DNA of 64,000 nucleotides from Pycnococcus provasolii (Eukaryota; Chlorophyta; Pseudoscourfieldiophyceae; Pseudoscourfieldiales): contig CP150571.1 of the NCBI GenBank assembly GCA_049487715.1, positions 248,001 to 312,000 of the forward strand, given 5' to 3'. Shown piece after piece: positions 1-10,692 of this stretch. Positions within the stretch are counted from its first letter, which is position 1; every line of letters starts with the position of its first letter. A program made the position numbers and the translations under genes. Under the pieces are notes generated by a model. It worked only from the letters and a program-made list of their open reading frames with translations. It did no database searches and was not told the origin of the DNA.

Positions 1-279
1 TGATCACGCGTCTGTTCTCCGAAGTCCGAAGGGTAGGAATACCGTACCAGGAATCTCGTCCGACAACTCTGTCCGAGACTCCGAGAGGACGCAGAAGAGG
101 ACGCCACCTTCACCTGACACCTGAGGGCACGTCGACAACGGCTCTCCTGAGAGGCTGAGAAGCTGAGAAGGTATGAGTAGACCCAGGTGGGAGACCCAGG
201 TGGTAGGCCTTCCTAGACCCTACCAGTGACCCTACCTGTAGACCCTACCCCTAGCTAGCCCTAACCCCTAACTCTTTCT

Positions 280-470
280 CCAGGACATACGACTATCATA
301 CGACTATGAATACGACTACGATAGGGTCAGGGGTCCAGGGTCTAGGGTTAAGGTGTAGGGCTAGGGCCTAGCTAGGGTCTAGGGTTAGGGTCTAGCGTTA
401 GGGTAGGGTATAGCGTTAGCGTTAGCGTTAGGGCATAGGGTCTAGGGTTAGCGTTAGGGTTAGGTCTCCC
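280..470. repeat. degenerate TTAGGG-like tract
   Basis: Dense imperfect telomere-like units (TTAGGG, CTAGGG, TAGCGTTAGGG) occupy roughly 300-470, after a CCTAGACCCTACC-type stretch at 190-260. The tract stops about 140 bp before the start codon of the thioredoxin-fold gene. The units are too diverged for an active telomere. It is either an interstitial telomeric remnant or the recurring telomere-like promoter element seen elsewhere in this window. Bases 1-280 contain no gene that I can support. Confidence 0.6.
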
Positions 471-613
471 CCTCCTGGTTGAATATTGATGTTTTCTCCC
501 CCGAACCTGTTCTGATTTTTCCTCCCGCGTCCTGTTCTTTTCCCCCCAGTTCCAACCAACCTCCAATAGGGTCCCCTCGTCGGTTTGGTGTCAGATCAGC
601 TTTGGTTTGTCCA

Positions 614-1468
614 ATGGCGGAGCAGTACTCCGACGGCGCGCTGATGAAGACGGGCACGCCGCTGGGCATGCCGGGCTCGCGCGCCGACTCGCGCAACGCC
701 GAGGGCTTCATGGACCGAGGCACCTTCAACTCGCTCGCCATGGGCAACGTCATGCAGGCAGCGGCGCGCAACATCAAGAAGGAGATGCGCGACGAGCAGG
801 CCGACTACCTGCGCGCCCTGGAACTTGAGAATTCGCGTGGTGTGGATATTCGTAACTTGAAAATCAACGACGACGACGCTGAAGACGAACTCGCCAAACT
901 GCACGAAACGCGACTCCAGCAGCTGAAAGAAGCGTCTGAAAAAAGACAAGTCATGAAAGTGAAAGGACACGGACAGTACGAAATCATTGCGCAAGACGAC
1001 TTCCTAGACGCTGTCACGCAGAGCGATCACGTCATTGTGCACTTCTATCACGACGAATTCGAAAGGTGCAAGATCATCGACAAACACCTCAAGGCACTGT
1101 GCCCGAGATACTTCGACACGCGATTCGTACGACTCTCCGCACCAGACTCGCCGTTCTTCGTGAAGAAACTCAACGTGCAGATGCTACCCTGCATCGTCTT
1201 CTTCCACAAAGGTGTGGCGTACGACCGCATCGTCGGGTTCGAGGAATTTGGAGGAAAGGACGACTTCAAGACGTCTGTTCTCGAGGAGCGTCTGCAGAAT
1301 GCGGGCGCAATCAAACCGCGTGATCTTGGCGGGGGCAGCGACGACGACGCGGATGACAACGAGGATGAGCGACGAGAGATGGCGAACCGCGCGCGAAGCT
1401 CAGTCCGCGCTGGCGGACGGCGAGGCAAGGTGGACAGTGATGACGAGGACAGCGACTTCTCCGATTGA
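614..1468 (+). CDS. TXNDC9: TXNDC9-like phosducin/thioredoxin-fold protein
   Basis: Encodes 284 residues from the ATG at 614. The open frame extends upstream, but only from a non-ATG codon. A helical N-terminal half (about residues 30-125, rich in Glu, Lys and Arg) is followed by a thioredoxin-like fold (about 125-230) with VIVHFYHDEFERC at the position of the active site and MLPCIVFFHKG holding the cis-proline. The usual CxxC is reduced to one Cys, as in phosducin-like proteins. The last 50 residues are acidic/basic and low-complexity (DDDADDNEDERRE, DSDDEDSDFSD). Members of the TXNDC9/PLP3 group modulate the CCT/TRiC chaperonin during folding of tubulin and actin in the cytosol. The length exceeds human TXNDC9 (226) mainly through this tail. 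The family call is firm; the CCT role comes from family knowledge. Confidence 0.88.
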   Translation: MAEQYSDGALMKTGTPLGMPGSRADSRNAEGFMDRGTFNSLAMGNVMQAAARNIKKEMRDEQADYLRALELENSRGVDIRNLKINDDDAEDELAKLHETRLQQLKEASEKRQVMKVKGHGQYEIIAQDDFLDAVTQSDHVIVHFYHDEFERCKIIDKHLKALCPRYFDTRFVRLSAPDSPFFVKKLNVQMLPCIVFFHKGVAYDRIVGFEEFGGKDDFKTSVLEERLQNAGAIKPRDLGGGSDDDADDNEDERREMANRARSSVRAGGRRGKVDSDDEDSDFSD

Positions 1469-1592
1469 ATCCATCCGCGATCATGTTGAAAGATAAATAA
1501 GCCATTCATTTTTTGAAGCAAGACTGTTGTAAAGGTTTCTTAAATTCTCGATAATATATACATAACTACTCAATTCGTGTCGCGCCTCGGAA

Positions 1593-3026
1593 TCATGGCA
1601 CGACTCGTGCAACAAGCACGCGGTCAAGCATATGCTCGTCCGAAGTACCAGGCACGATGACCACGGCGACGGCACCATGAGCGGTAAGTTTACGCGATGA
1701 ATCTTGCACATCCAATGATTCCGTCGCCGGCGGCGGCACGGTCGGCTCGACAATTTGCATGTCGGCGTGCTCGCCCACTCCATTGTTGAAGTTTTCTCCG
1801 CCACGTAAGCTCGCGTCTAGTGTCGCTGCCAGGGATGGCGACTGCGAGATACATGTGAAGTTAAGAGCTCTCTGCGCAAAATTCCAGAGCACGCTTCCAG
1901 AGCTCAGGAGGAGCATCGACGACGCCCAGAAGCGCTCCGAGCAAAACATCGCGGCGACGAGAAGTATGACGCCTAAGACACTCACGACTGGCGCGCTGAG
2001 CAACTCCGGCGGTTTGGTCGACAGCACGCCGCACTGCTCGCCTCCTTCCTTAGCTCCCATCTCCAGCTCGCGCAGCGTGAACTGCGGATTCATACCCGAC
2101 GATTTCGCTCCGTTGCGCCTGTTGGTGGGCGTGTCGTGGGGGTGGCTCATATGAAGCCGCCGTCCGTATACGTTCGTCTTGTAGAAGGACTCCCTCTTGA
2201 ACGGCGGCAGCGGCGGCGGCGAAGGCATCTCCTGCAGCGAAGACGGCGCCGGTGGTGGCGCAAGTGTGGTGGCGAGCGTGCCGGTGCCCATTATTTGCTC
2301 CTTGCGGTACTCCTCAATCGCCTTGGAGAAATCGCAGCAGTTGCTGCGGTAGGAGCTACTCATGAGCGCGGCGCGAGCTCCCATAATGACGCACGCACAT
2401 AGCAAGAACCAGCCAACGAGCTTGGAGATCCTGATGAAGTTGTACACGATCTTGTTTTGCACCTCGTTCAGCCGCCGGTTTTGGGCCGCGAGCGACTCCT
2501 CCAAGTTGTGGCGCACGACAGGCGCGGCCCATGCGAACGCGAGTGTGGCGATGCACACGCCGTGAGAGAACCACGCCGCGGCATTCGCCTTTGAAGCATC
2601 GGAACAGCCCGACGACAAGCTTTCGTCGAACCACGTGCCAGACAGGTATCCTAATATGACGCCGAAGGTGGCGAACAGGAAACTGGTTCCCAGGAACAAA
2701 ACGGACAGCTTGGCGTACGCCGGTTCCGGCTGCCTCGCCTCCATCTCACGGCGCGCCTGCTGATCTTGTGTTCTTTCCTCGTCGCTCACTGCTGAGATCG
2801 GGCATTCCTCGGTGTACGCGATCACCTCAAGTTTGTCGTCGTCGTCGTCGTCGTCGTCGTTGCTTGGTACGGACTTCTTCTCCTTTTCTTGGTTCTTGGC
2901 AAGTTCTTTGTTGCCCTTCACGCCGCGCACCTCCGCCAACGAAGCCAGTTCGTTTTCGTACATTACGGCACCCGACGCTGCTTCGGCCTTTTCCTCCTCC
3001 TCCGCGTCTTTCGACGGCCTTCGCAT
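1593..3026 (-). CDS. multi-pass membrane protein, unknown function
   Basis: About 477 residues from the first in-frame ATG at 3026. The frame stays open, with coding-like composition, back to about 3191 without an ATG, so the true N terminus may lie further upstream through an intron or a sequence error. The N-terminal third is soluble and acidic (an eight-Asp run). Hydrophobic stretches follow: LSVLFLGTSFLFATFGVILG, FSHGVCIATLAFAWAAPVV, LVGWFLLCACVIMGARAAL, and a C-terminal pair (VSVLGVILLVAAMFCS; FWASSMLLLSSGSVLWNFA). Four or five membrane segments are likely, with a Pro-rich loop between the third and fourth. It is convergent with the upstream TXNDC9-like gene (gap about 125 bp). I do not recognise the family. 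Confidence 0.65.
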   Translation of the reverse strand: MRRPSKDAEEEEKAEAASGAVMYENELASLAEVRGVKGNKELAKNQEKEKKSVPSNDDDDDDDDKLEVIAYTEECPISAVSDEERTQDQQARREMEARQPEPAYAKLSVLFLGTSFLFATFGVILGYLSGTWFDESLSSGCSDASKANAAAWFSHGVCIATLAFAWAAPVVRHNLEESLAAQNRRLNEVQNKIVYNFIRISKLVGWFLLCACVIMGARAALMSSSYRSNCCDFSKAIEEYRKEQIMGTGTLATTLAPPPAPSSLQEMPSPPPLPPFKRESFYKTNVYGRRLHMSHPHDTPTNRRNGAKSSGMNPQFTLRELEMGAKEGGEQCGVLSTKPPELLSAPVVSVLGVILLVAAMFCSERFWASSMLLLSSGSVLWNFAQRALNFTCISQSPSLAATLDASLRGGENFNNGVGEHADMQIVEPTVPPPATESLDVQDSSRKLTAHGAVAVVIVPGTSDEHMLDRVLVARVVP

Positions 3027-3191
3027 CCGTTCTTGTCTTAACGCCCGTGGGTTCTTCGGGGGTGGTGTCGGCGACAAGTGTGCGTGGTAAAGCGTCGAAG
3101 AAGAAGTCGGGGGTAACGGCGCCGCGACTGCGACCGACGGTATAGGTAGCTCATCATCGTCAACGGCAAGGTTTTCCCCGAACCCACCATG

Positions 3192-4246
3192 TCAGCGGCC
3201 ATCACCACCACATCATCACCCGAACGGACGGACATGATTCTTGACTCACTGACTGATGCGAAAACTAATCCGAAAAATAAGAAAAGTGGATTTCTGCACT
3301 GCACCGCACCAAGCCACCCCCCCACGAAGTTGGCTTGTGGTTGTGGTTGTGCTTGTGGTTGTGGGGTTGACGCGTTGCCGAAGTTCCTTGAGAGCTTGAG
3401 CACCCCGGCCGCTGATGCGTTACAACTTGCCACTAGGAAGAGTACACGGACAGACGGAGTTGTTGCCCACTGGCCCCATTCTTTTCGAGAGTTGTTTCAT
3501 GAGTTTTTACCACAGGCTCATTCCGTGGTGCTTGGTGATTTTGTTTCTTGCGTTTGGTTTTTCCACTCGGAAGGTTGTCATGACGCTCATCTCGCCCGCT
3601 CATGCCGCGCGCTTGGTGCCTGTTGTTTTAGCGACGCGGCCGTAACTTTTCTTCTTGGACCACGTTCCCAGCGCCGCTCAGCTTTTGTCGTACGCTAAAG
3701 GTTTAGGAGAGTTTTTGTTTGTTTTTTGTTTGTTTTCCTGGTTTTCTTTTTTTCTCCATTTCAGCAAGATTTCAGCATCTTTTTTCTCTCTCTTTGTCTT
3801 GCAGTTGGTGAGCTGCTATGTAAGTTACGGTTCTCGTAGCGCGTCTTGCATTTACATTTACTACTGTACAGAGACGAATTCGCAATTCGCAACCACCTAG
3901 GCTGTAGGGTGTCCATTTGCGTCGTTGTTGTGTCCCTTCGCCGTCTCTTTCTAGGTACTTACATAAAGCGACACACCAAATACTCTTTTTTTATAAAAAA
4001 AAAAGGAGGAAGAAACCAAACCCCCAAAGAAACCAAACCCCGAAAGAAACCAAACACTCCTTGCCAAAAAAAGAAGTCAAACCCCCAAACAGAATACAGG
4101 ATTCAGAGGCCTCACTGGTTTGGGTTTGACCAAAGCCCCCTCGGCCGCAACAAGTCCCTCCCTTAAGGCGCGCGCACAGCGCTTACAGCAGCCCACTGAG
4201 CCCTCCCCTCCTCGCCAAGTAAAGTAAGTTAAGTTGGGGAAGCTCA
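3192..4246. other. intergenic region, low complexity
   Basis: Divergent interval between the membrane-protein gene and the next plus-strand gene. It contains a GGTTGT/GGTTGTGCTT run (about 3331-3365), T-rich tracts (3710-3800) and an A/C-rich block of AAACC(A)AAACCCC units (about 4000-4140). Short open frames exist in several phases, but none has codon bias or a motif that persuades me. Confidence 0.5.
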
Positions 4247-6850
4247 ATGGGCTCAATGACGCGTGCTCATGCCAGCTTCGACCTGGCCTTAAGGCCGACT
4301 GACTCTGTGTACGACGGTGACAGCGACGACGACGGCGGATCGACGTTCCAGCTTAACCACACACTCGCGCAAATAATAGGACCGAACGGATCGCGGATTG
4401 CCACCATGGACGCACACAAACTAATTAGCACGTTCCTCGAGAAGCCGAATGCCAACAAGTATGCGCACGTCTCGCGGCGAGTCTGCGCCATGAGACAGCC
4501 GCCAAAGCCTGCGCTCAGGACGGCACGAAGCGCTCACGCGGCAAACGAGGAGGAGATGCAACACAATAAGCAACACAATAAGCACGTGTTTGACCAGGCT
4601 GAGGCGAACGCTTTGCGCGCGGCACTTAAATCAATCCCCGCGGCACCTCCGTGCAGAGCACTCGTTTGCGGCGCATGGGCTGACGCCGTGCACGCACCTT
4701 CGTTCGAAAACGGGAGCAGACTTGCACAGAGAGGTGCCCTCGCGGCTCTGCTTGCAGCGGTGGGAGGGTTCGCCGTGCGCCTCGATGGTCCTGGATGGAA
4801 CAAACGCGAGCGCTGCGCGGAACGAGCCGTCGCGCACGCAACGGCAGGTATGCCAGATACGCGCGCCGAAGACGTCGTCGTCTTCGACGTTGGTATCGGC
4901 GGCGCCGATGGCAGGTGCGTACCGCTGCACGCTGCCAGATCCGCTCGGCGTTTCGCTCGTGACATTCCCTCGGAATCTGCGAGCAGCGCTCGCGATAAGG
5001 CTGGACCACCACATGCGCTTGCACTGCTACAAGATGACATCGCGAACGTCTTGCGCCGTCGTGCGTCATCTGCGGCCGTGTCCGCGGATGTCCAAGACGT
5101 GCTCACGAGCGTGTTGGTAGCATTGAGCTCGTCCCACGTGCAGGCGGCGCCCAACCGCGCAGCAGCCTCGTTGTGGACGCACGTGCTGCAAATGGTTGCC
5201 ACGCTCGATGGGCGCGACGAAGTTTCGCCGCTGGACGTGTGGCTGGTGCTCGACTGGCACGTCGACATTCTCGGTCTGCAGGACGACGACACGTCCGCCA
5301 ACGCGTTATGCCTCGCCTTCCACGGCCATCGAGCTGTGGCGCGCGTGGTGGGAGATCCGCCGTGGCACGCACTGACGACGCTCGTGCAGCAGGATGCTTC
5401 CAACATTCTTGCGCATGTGCGCGCGTGTGAGCACGCCATCTCTACAGCCGCGCTCGATGCAGAGGATGCCGATGCCGCGCTTCTGCTCAAGGCATCCGAC
5501 ATCACAAAGCGCACAGGTCCATACCTCATTCCCGCGGAGGACGATCGTGCACTCGCGAGTGAGCTTGCAGAGATGCTCGACGTGCTCGCAGAGGTGGGCA
5601 CCGGGTGGGGATCTCACCCTGGTCATGCTGCACCGATGCTGCGACGTCACCTTTGGGTCACGCGTCGTGGATTCATGGCAAGCTACGAGAGGGCGCTTGC
5701 ATACGCGAATACGATGGCAACGGAAGCATGCCGTGGCAACCTTCGTGGATCATCGTCAAAGATGGCTTCTGCCGCAGCTGAGCTCCGAACGGCAGCTGTG
5801 GCGAGATGGCCAAGTGCACGAGAGGCACTCGCGTTCGAGCAGTTAAACGCAGAGCAGGATGGCGCTCTGTTTTTCACGGGAAACGAGCTAGATGCGGAAA
5901 GCTTCAACAGCTTGGCCGTCGGACGATTTGACGACGTTGGCAGTCTTGTTGGTTCTTATCCTCGAATCTTCCCTTGGGAGGCGAAATCAATGCAATCGCA
6001 CGGAGATGACGACGTTGAGGATGACATTGACTGGGAAACCGAGATGGCGAAGATGAGGGCGATCGTGCTAACAAGTTATGCCGCACTTCCTCCTCTTGCT
6101 CCTACTGACGGCTCATACGCTCCGCTGGAGCCACCTGAGCCCTTGCCGGTTGTGGCAGCTGTGTCTGCAGTGTATGCAGCGGGACCTCCGCCAGACCCAC
6201 CGCAGTATGACGAGGAGGATGCCAGGATCCGCGAGCTGGAGGAGGAGGCAAGGCGCCAGAGAACGGAAGCAGCCGAGGCTAAGGCTCGCGCGATCGCGGA
6301 GGCAAAGGCTCGTGAAGAGCAGGAATCCCGCGCGAGGGCCGAGGCTAAGGCTCGTGAAGAGGAGGAAGCCCGACGGCGTGCGGTCGCGGAGGCTCAGGCT
6401 CGTGAGGAGGAGGAAGCCCGACAGCGTGCGGTCGCGCAGGCTAAGGCTCGCGAGGAGGAGGAAGCGAGACTTCGGGCGATCGCGGAGGAGAGGGCTCGCG
6501 AGGAGCAGGAAGCCCGAGAGAGGGCAGAGGCTGAAGCGAGGTTGGTGGAAGAGGCTCAGGCTCGTGCGGAAGCGAAAGCACGTGAGGAACGTGAAGCTCG
6601 CGAAAGGGCTGGCGCGTCCGAAAGGGAAGAGCAAGAGTCGACGAATCTTGTTTCCCTTCGCCGCCAAAAGCTTCGCGAAGCCAAGATGCTCCGTGCCTCC
6701 CGCGATGACGCGCCTTCGTTCATGGACGTGGTTCCCTCGCCAGCGCCGTTGATAAATGCACCTGCAGACATCTCGTTGAGCAAGCAGGAACGTCTGAGGA
6801 AGTTGCGGAACAAGCAGGCGCGCACCAGTGCCAACAAGAGTGAAGTGTAA
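4247..6850 (+). CDS. large protein with Ala/Glu/Arg coiled-coil tail, unknown
   Basis: 867 residues, ATG at 4247 (a second in-frame ATG lies three codons on). Residues 1-560 are Ala-rich and probably mostly helical, with no motif I recognise. A short acidic patch ([14 protein letters not shown]) and a Pro-rich linker follow. Residues about 655-790 form a long charged helix built of imperfect repeats around [14 protein letters not shown], a single-alpha-helix or coiled-coil signature. The basic C terminus ([14 protein letters not shown]) could bind nucleic acid or membrane. An N-terminal acidic motif (DGDSDDDGG) is also present. This could be a cytoskeletal or trafficking scaffold, but that is a guess from composition. 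Protein-like composition over a full 2.6 kb and a clean ATG support it as a real gene. Confidence 0.75.
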   Translation: MGSMTRAHASFDLALRPTDSVYDGDSDDDGGSTFQLNHTLAQIIGPNGSRIATMDAHKLISTFLEKPNANKYAHVSRRVCAMRQPPKPALRTARSAHAANEEEMQHNKQHNKHVFDQAEANALRAALKSIPAAPPCRALVCGAWADAVHAPSFENGSRLAQRGALAALLAAVGGFAVRLDGPGWNKRERCAERAVAHATAGMPDTRAEDVVVFDVGIGGADGRCVPLHAARSARRFARDIPSESASSARDKAGPPHALALLQDDIANVLRRRASSAAVSADVQDVLTSVLVALSSSHVQAAPNRAAASLWTHVLQMVATLDGRDEVSPLDVWLVLDWHVDILGLQDDDTSANALCLAFHGHRAVARVVGDPPWHALTTLVQQDASNILAHVRACEHAISTAALDAEDADAALLLKASDITKRTGPYLIPAEDDRALASELAEMLDVLAEVGTGWGSHPGHAAPMLRRHLWVTRRGFMASYERALAYANTMATEACRGNLRGSSSKMASAAAELRTAAVARWPSAREALAFEQLNAEQDGALFFTGNELDAESFNSLAVGRFDDVGSLVGSYPRIFPWEAKSMQSHGDDDVEDDIDWETEMAKMRAIVLTSYAALPPLAPTDGSYAPLEPPEPLPVVAAVSAVYAAGPPPDPPQYDEEDARIRELEEEARRQRTEAAEAKARAIAEAKAREEQESRARAEAKAREEEEARRRAVAEAQAREEEEARQRAVAQAKAREEEEARLRAIAEERAREEQEARERAEAEARLVEEAQARAEAKAREEREARERAGASEREEQESTNLVSLRRQKLREAKMLRASRDDAPSFMDVVPSPAPLINAPADISLSKQERLRKLRNKQARTSANKSEV

Positions 6851-7096
6851 AAACTAAAAATCTGTACAGTAAGTTTACCCAGTATGATAAGAAACATTTA
6901 ACCACCTCCCTCTTGAGAAGGGGAAGCAAGGAAGAAAGAAACTGACAGCTGATGAGATGAGAAATTCAAGAGGATGAATTCAGAGTAGGGGTTAGGGATT
7001 TTTGTCCCAGACACTCAACGAAACCCCTAATCTACTCCTCGCGTTCTTCAGTTCTCTTCGTCCCTTCATCCGTGAAGATGGCGCCCATGTCTCCTC

Positions 7097-8413
7097 ATGG
7101 ACTCGTCGCAGCTCCCCCTCCATGGTGGTGGTGGTGGTGGTGGAGGTGGTGGAGGTGGTGGTGGTGGTGGTGGTGGTGGTGGTGGTGGTGTTAAAGGTGT
7201 TAATGGTTTGCTTTCCTTCACACGTGCTGATGATGATGCAGATTCTCTTGCCTCTAGCCTCTTAATTGGACGTACAGCCCTCTTCCGTACATCAACAACT
7301 TCCTCTTGCTCTTGCTCTTGCTCATATTTGAAAAGTCGTAATCATGGTAAGACGACTCCTCGAAGAGAAATCGCCGTGCGTGTTGCCGTTGAAAACGAAC
7401 ATGTCACAAGACCCGTCGACGTGCTCGCGTCGTTCGCGCGCGAGCCGTGGAACGTCGCCATTCGAGCGAAATCAGACGCGGTCAGGCCCGGAGGGGTGAA
7501 GCCGCACAAGGAAAGCTTGCTACCCGCACCCAGAGTCGAAGGACGAGGCAACTTTCACGAGGGGGAGATATCGGGAACGTGGCACACAACCAACACGTCA
7601 GAGAATAAGAGCGACGCAAATTTCGCGAGCGTGACTGCTACGACGCCGCTTCCACTCGACTCTCTGTTTCCAACGATTGATGCACACGCCATTGGAACGT
7701 GGCGGCGAATTGGGCGAGTGTTCACACGGTTGAGCGCCCGTGCCCACGTCGTTCCACCTGACGATGAATCGGACTCGGAAGACTCCAACTCCGACGCCAG
7801 CTCGAACGTCAGCAGCGGTAGCAGCGCCAGCACCAGCAGCACGAACTCGCGAGCTGGCATCGCGCTACCACAGGCTGCCGGGGCACTCGCTTGTCACGCC
7901 GTCGTGCCGTTCCGCGGCAACTGTGACAATGCCGTGCCGCCGCATTCGCAAAGCTTTGCAGCGGAGATGGACATGGAATGCGTCGTCAGCACAAGCGAGC
8001 CTCGGCCCTCACTGAGTCCTCTGCAAGCAAAGCTTCGCCTCGGACGGTCCATGTGCGTCAACGTGCGAAGTGGTAAGGGGTTACTCATGGATGCACGGCT
8101 GAACGTACCATTCCATAAGCTCGAAATTGGCGTGCCATTGCTTGCGATTGGCCGTTCCCATAGCTCCGCAAGCCTTGCGATGACAATATGCCGTCACGTA
8201 CGCGTCGAGATGACGAGATTGAAAAACAACCGCGCGTCGATCAAGCTGTCCAAAGGACACTGGAACTTAAACGCCAAGCCCAACTTGCTAGAGCTCAGGC
8301 GAAAGCTCGTCCGCCAATGCTCGCCCCGCTGCGAGTTGCAGGCGAGTTTCCGACGCATGAAAGATCGCCGTCATGTCCTCTCATGTCTTGCAGGTATCAC
8401 AGTGCAGGTGTGA
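7097..8413 (+). CDS. polyglycine-leader protein, unknown
   Basis: 438 residues, ATG at 7097. After MDSSQLPLH comes an uninterrupted run of about 22 Gly encoded by GGT/GGA triplets (7125-7190), then a Ser/Thr/Cys-rich basic stretch that resembles an organelle-targeting leader. The middle holds an acidic and Ser-rich segment (DDESDSEDSNSDASSNVSSGSSAS). The C-terminal 100 residues are basic (LDARLNVPFHKLEIGVPLL, then Lys/Arg-rich). No known domain is visible. The upstream 110 bp contain AGGGGTTAGGG and AAACCCCTAATC, the telomere-like motif seen before other genes here. It is convergent with the ATG1-like gene (66 bp between stops). Confidence 0.6.
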   Translation: MDSSQLPLHGGGGGGGGGGGGGGGGGGGGGGVKGVNGLLSFTRADDDADSLASSLLIGRTALFRTSTTSSCSCSCSYLKSRNHGKTTPRREIAVRVAVENEHVTRPVDVLASFAREPWNVAIRAKSDAVRPGGVKPHKESLLPAPRVEGRGNFHEGEISGTWHTTNTSENKSDANFASVTATTPLPLDSLFPTIDAHAIGTWRRIGRVFTRLSARAHVVPPDDESDSEDSNSDASSNVSSGSSASTSSTNSRAGIALPQAAGALACHAVVPFRGNCDNAVPPHSQSFAAEMDMECVVSTSEPRPSLSPLQAKLRLGRSMCVNVRSGKGLLMDARLNVPFHKLEIGVPLLAIGRSHSSASLAMTICRHVRVEMTRLKNNRASIKLSKGHWNLNAKPNLLELRRKLVRQCSPRCELQASFRRMKDRRHVLSCLAGITVQV

Positions 8414-8478
8414 AATCTACACATTCTTGCTCTTTATTTATTTTTTCCTTTTTAAATGTACTGTATTACAAGTGTGTA

Positions 8479-10692
8479 TTAAAAAATCAGCTTTCTTTTT
8501 TGCATCGAATTGGTTGTCAGCCCTAACCAGCGACTCTCAAGACCTGCATGGTACGTTGACAGCTGCGCACGCATCTCGCCCGTCAAGCTCAGCGGCTGGC
8601 AGTGAGTGCCGCCAAGCGATTCGGCATCGAGCAGGAGAAAGTTCAGCAGGTTGACGGCGCGTTCGTAGCACGCTGAGGCTACGTCGTGCGCGCCAACAAG
8701 CTCCTGAACGGCACCCGCGCGCCCGTCGCGCAGCGCATTTTGGTACGTGAGCTCGAGGGCGTCCGGCAGTACGACGCGGTCTGCGGCAGGCGTGGACGAT
8801 GATGTTGCCACCGTTGCAGCTTTGGGTGAGAAGTGCGCTTCGCCGGGAGAGCCCGCCATCATGGCCATGGCATTGGGAGGCGACGCGGAAGTTGCGTTCG
8901 AGCTTCCAGCGCGACCTCTCATCATCGTAGCCGCGGACTCCATGCTGCAGTCGGACGATGCGCCTCCCATCGAGCCACGTGTTGTCGACAGCGAGCTGCC
9001 TTCGCTTGCCGACTGCTGAGACTGCTGAGACTGCTGAGACTGCTGAGAAAATTGAGCATGCTGAGACGACGACGACGACAGAGCGCGTAGACGATCTTCA
9101 TCTCGGAGGATTCGCTTCGCCGCCACCTCAGCCTGCGCAATTGCCTTGCTTAGACTCGCATTTGTGCGCACCGCCAACGCTTGCATGTTGGAGGCGCGCG
9201 CGCCGTCGGCGATGCCTCGTAGGACGCGAAGGGCAAGCATTTGCAGGCTAAGTGCGCCGGTGCGCTCCCCACGTTCCCAAGCTTCCGTGGCGAGGTCGCG
9301 CATCTGTTTCGCAATCACCTCAAGCCGTGCGAGCGTGGACTGCGCGGCGGTTGATGTGTTGAGAGTGTGCTGTGCAGATGGAGCACTGCTCGCCTTGCCT
9401 GCGGCGACCATCGCTGCTGCCTTGTGCGGCTGTGGCGTTGCCGCGGATGACATGGCGAGGTTTTTGGCACCCGTCGCCGGCTTGGGAAATGCGAATGCTG
9501 CACCTGGAACAGCCGCCCGCGAGGGTGAGGGCAATGCGGGCATCGTCTCCGCGCGCACTCGCGCCGCGGTCATGCGAGTTGGCGGTGGGATGGGATCCTC
9601 CTCCACCATGACGTATTCGGAGTCGAGTGTGGAAGCATCATTCGTGGCGCTGACGGAGGATGAGGATGTCGTGACGGCGGCGATCGTCGCCGCCTCGTCG
9701 TGGCTGCTCGACGATGTGGCGCTGGCTGGATTCATCGCATCTCGCATGTACGGATGTCTGAAAAATTCGTCGAATGAAAGTCGCTCGATAGGCGAGCGGC
9801 GCAGAAGCATGCGCAGTAAGCTCACGAGATTCGGGCTGGAAACTTTCGCGACGTCCGCGGGTAGTACAGCCTCGCGCGACTCGATGTTCTGCAGCAGGGC
9901 GACGAAGTTGGCGCCACCGTACGGCGGTGCGCCGGACACCATTTCGAATAGGATAGCTCCCACGCTCCACAGGTCAGCCTTCGCGTCGTAGCGCTGTCCG
10001 TGTAGAACCTCTGGCGCCATGTACAGTGGCGACCCGCAGAGCGTTTCCGCGAGTCCCTGAGGCTGCAGGTTGCGCGCAAATCCAAAGTCTGCAATCTTGA
10101 GCACAGGCAGCGCCATCCCGGTGACGGCGTCAATGGGCGTCGTTCCTTGCTTCGCCGTGCTGAGGAGCAGGTTCTGCGGCTTGAGGTCGCGGTGCACGAG
10201 GTTGTTCTGCCGCAGCACGCGAAGGCCGGCGCCTAGGTTTGCCATGAAGTGCATGGCTGTGCGCGGCGGGAGTTGGTTCCTGGCGCGGATGTACGCGAGC
10301 AGGTCACCTCCGTCGCAGTACTCGAGTATGATGAAGACGCGGCTCGAGCTCTTCCACAGGTCCCTCAGGCTGACGATGTTCGGGTGTCTTGCTCTCTTGA
10401 GGATGGCAATTTCGCTCTCCAGCGAGCTTCTGAGCTTGTGGCTTAGTTTTCCCAGAGCCACCTCCTTGACGGCGGCGAGCTCGTTTGTCTTTGTGTGCTG
10501 CGCCTTCCACACGACCGCGAAGCTTCCCCGTCCGAGTTCGCTGCGCAGGTTCCACGCGCCGACTACGCTTTGATTCGTATTGGGATTGGGAACGGGGGCC
10601 ATTTGACCACCACCACCACCACCACCACCACTAGGCGTCTGCGGAATAGGAGGAGGTGGAGGAGATGGTGGTGGAGGAGTCTGAGCTGCCAT
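8479..10692 (-). CDS. ATG1: ATG1/ULK-type serine/threonine protein kinase
   Basis: 737 residues, ATG at 10692. After a Pro/Gly-rich leader the kinase domain spans about residues 44-310. It shows the glycine loop GRGSFAVV, lysine K76 in AAVKEV, the catalytic loop VHRDLKPQN (D169), DFGFAR (202-207) and the activation segment ETLCGSPLYMAPE, which is characteristic of ATG1/ULK kinases. A low-complexity Ser/Ala/Gln linker (about 320-620, with a QQSQQSQQSQQS run) leads to a helical C-terminal region with repeated AYQNAL/ACYERAVNLLNFLL patterns consistent with the MIT-type early-autophagy-targeting domain. ATG1 initiates autophagosome formation with ATG13/ATG17/FIP200-class partners; those are not in this window. 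The full kinase motif set is intact, so activity is expected. Confidence 0.9.
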   Translation of the reverse strand: MAAQTPPPPSPPPPPIPQTPSGGGGGGGGQMAPVPNPNTNQSVVGAWNLRSELGRGSFAVVWKAQHTKTNELAAVKEVALGKLSHKLRSSLESEIAILKRARHPNIVSLRDLWKSSSRVFIILEYCDGGDLLAYIRARNQLPPRTAMHFMANLGAGLRVLRQNNLVHRDLKPQNLLLSTAKQGTTPIDAVTGMALPVLKIADFGFARNLQPQGLAETLCGSPLYMAPEVLHGQRYDAKADLWSVGAILFEMVSGAPPYGGANFVALLQNIESREAVLPADVAKVSSPNLVSLLRMLLRRSPIERLSFDEFFRHPYMRDAMNPASATSSSSHDEAATIAAVTTSSSSVSATNDASTLDSEYVMVEEDPIPPPTRMTAARVRAETMPALPSPSRAAVPGAAFAFPKPATGAKNLAMSSAATPQPHKAAAMVAAGKASSAPSAQHTLNTSTAAQSTLARLEVIAKQMRDLATEAWERGERTGALSLQMLALRVLRGIADGARASNMQALAVRTNASLSKAIAQAEVAAKRILRDEDRLRALSSSSSQHAQFSQQSQQSQQSQQSASEGSSLSTTRGSMGGASSDCSMESAATMMRGRAGSSNATSASPPNAMAMMAGSPGEAHFSPKAATVATSSSTPAADRVVLPDALELTYQNALRDGRAGAVQELVGAHDVASACYERAVNLLNFLLLDAESLGGTHCQPLSLTGEMRAQLSTYHAGLESRWLGLTTNSMQKRKLIF

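Noticed and set aside
3038-3433. 131-codon minus-strand frame upstream of the membrane-protein gene
   Set aside because: Low-complexity start and Arg-rich end, overlaps a better coding frame; may hold the missing 5' start but is not supportable alone.
4534-5601. 355-codon antisense frame in the 867-residue gene
   Set aside because: Ser/Ala/Thr/Arg-rich composition typical of the complement of GC-rich coding DNA; no motif.
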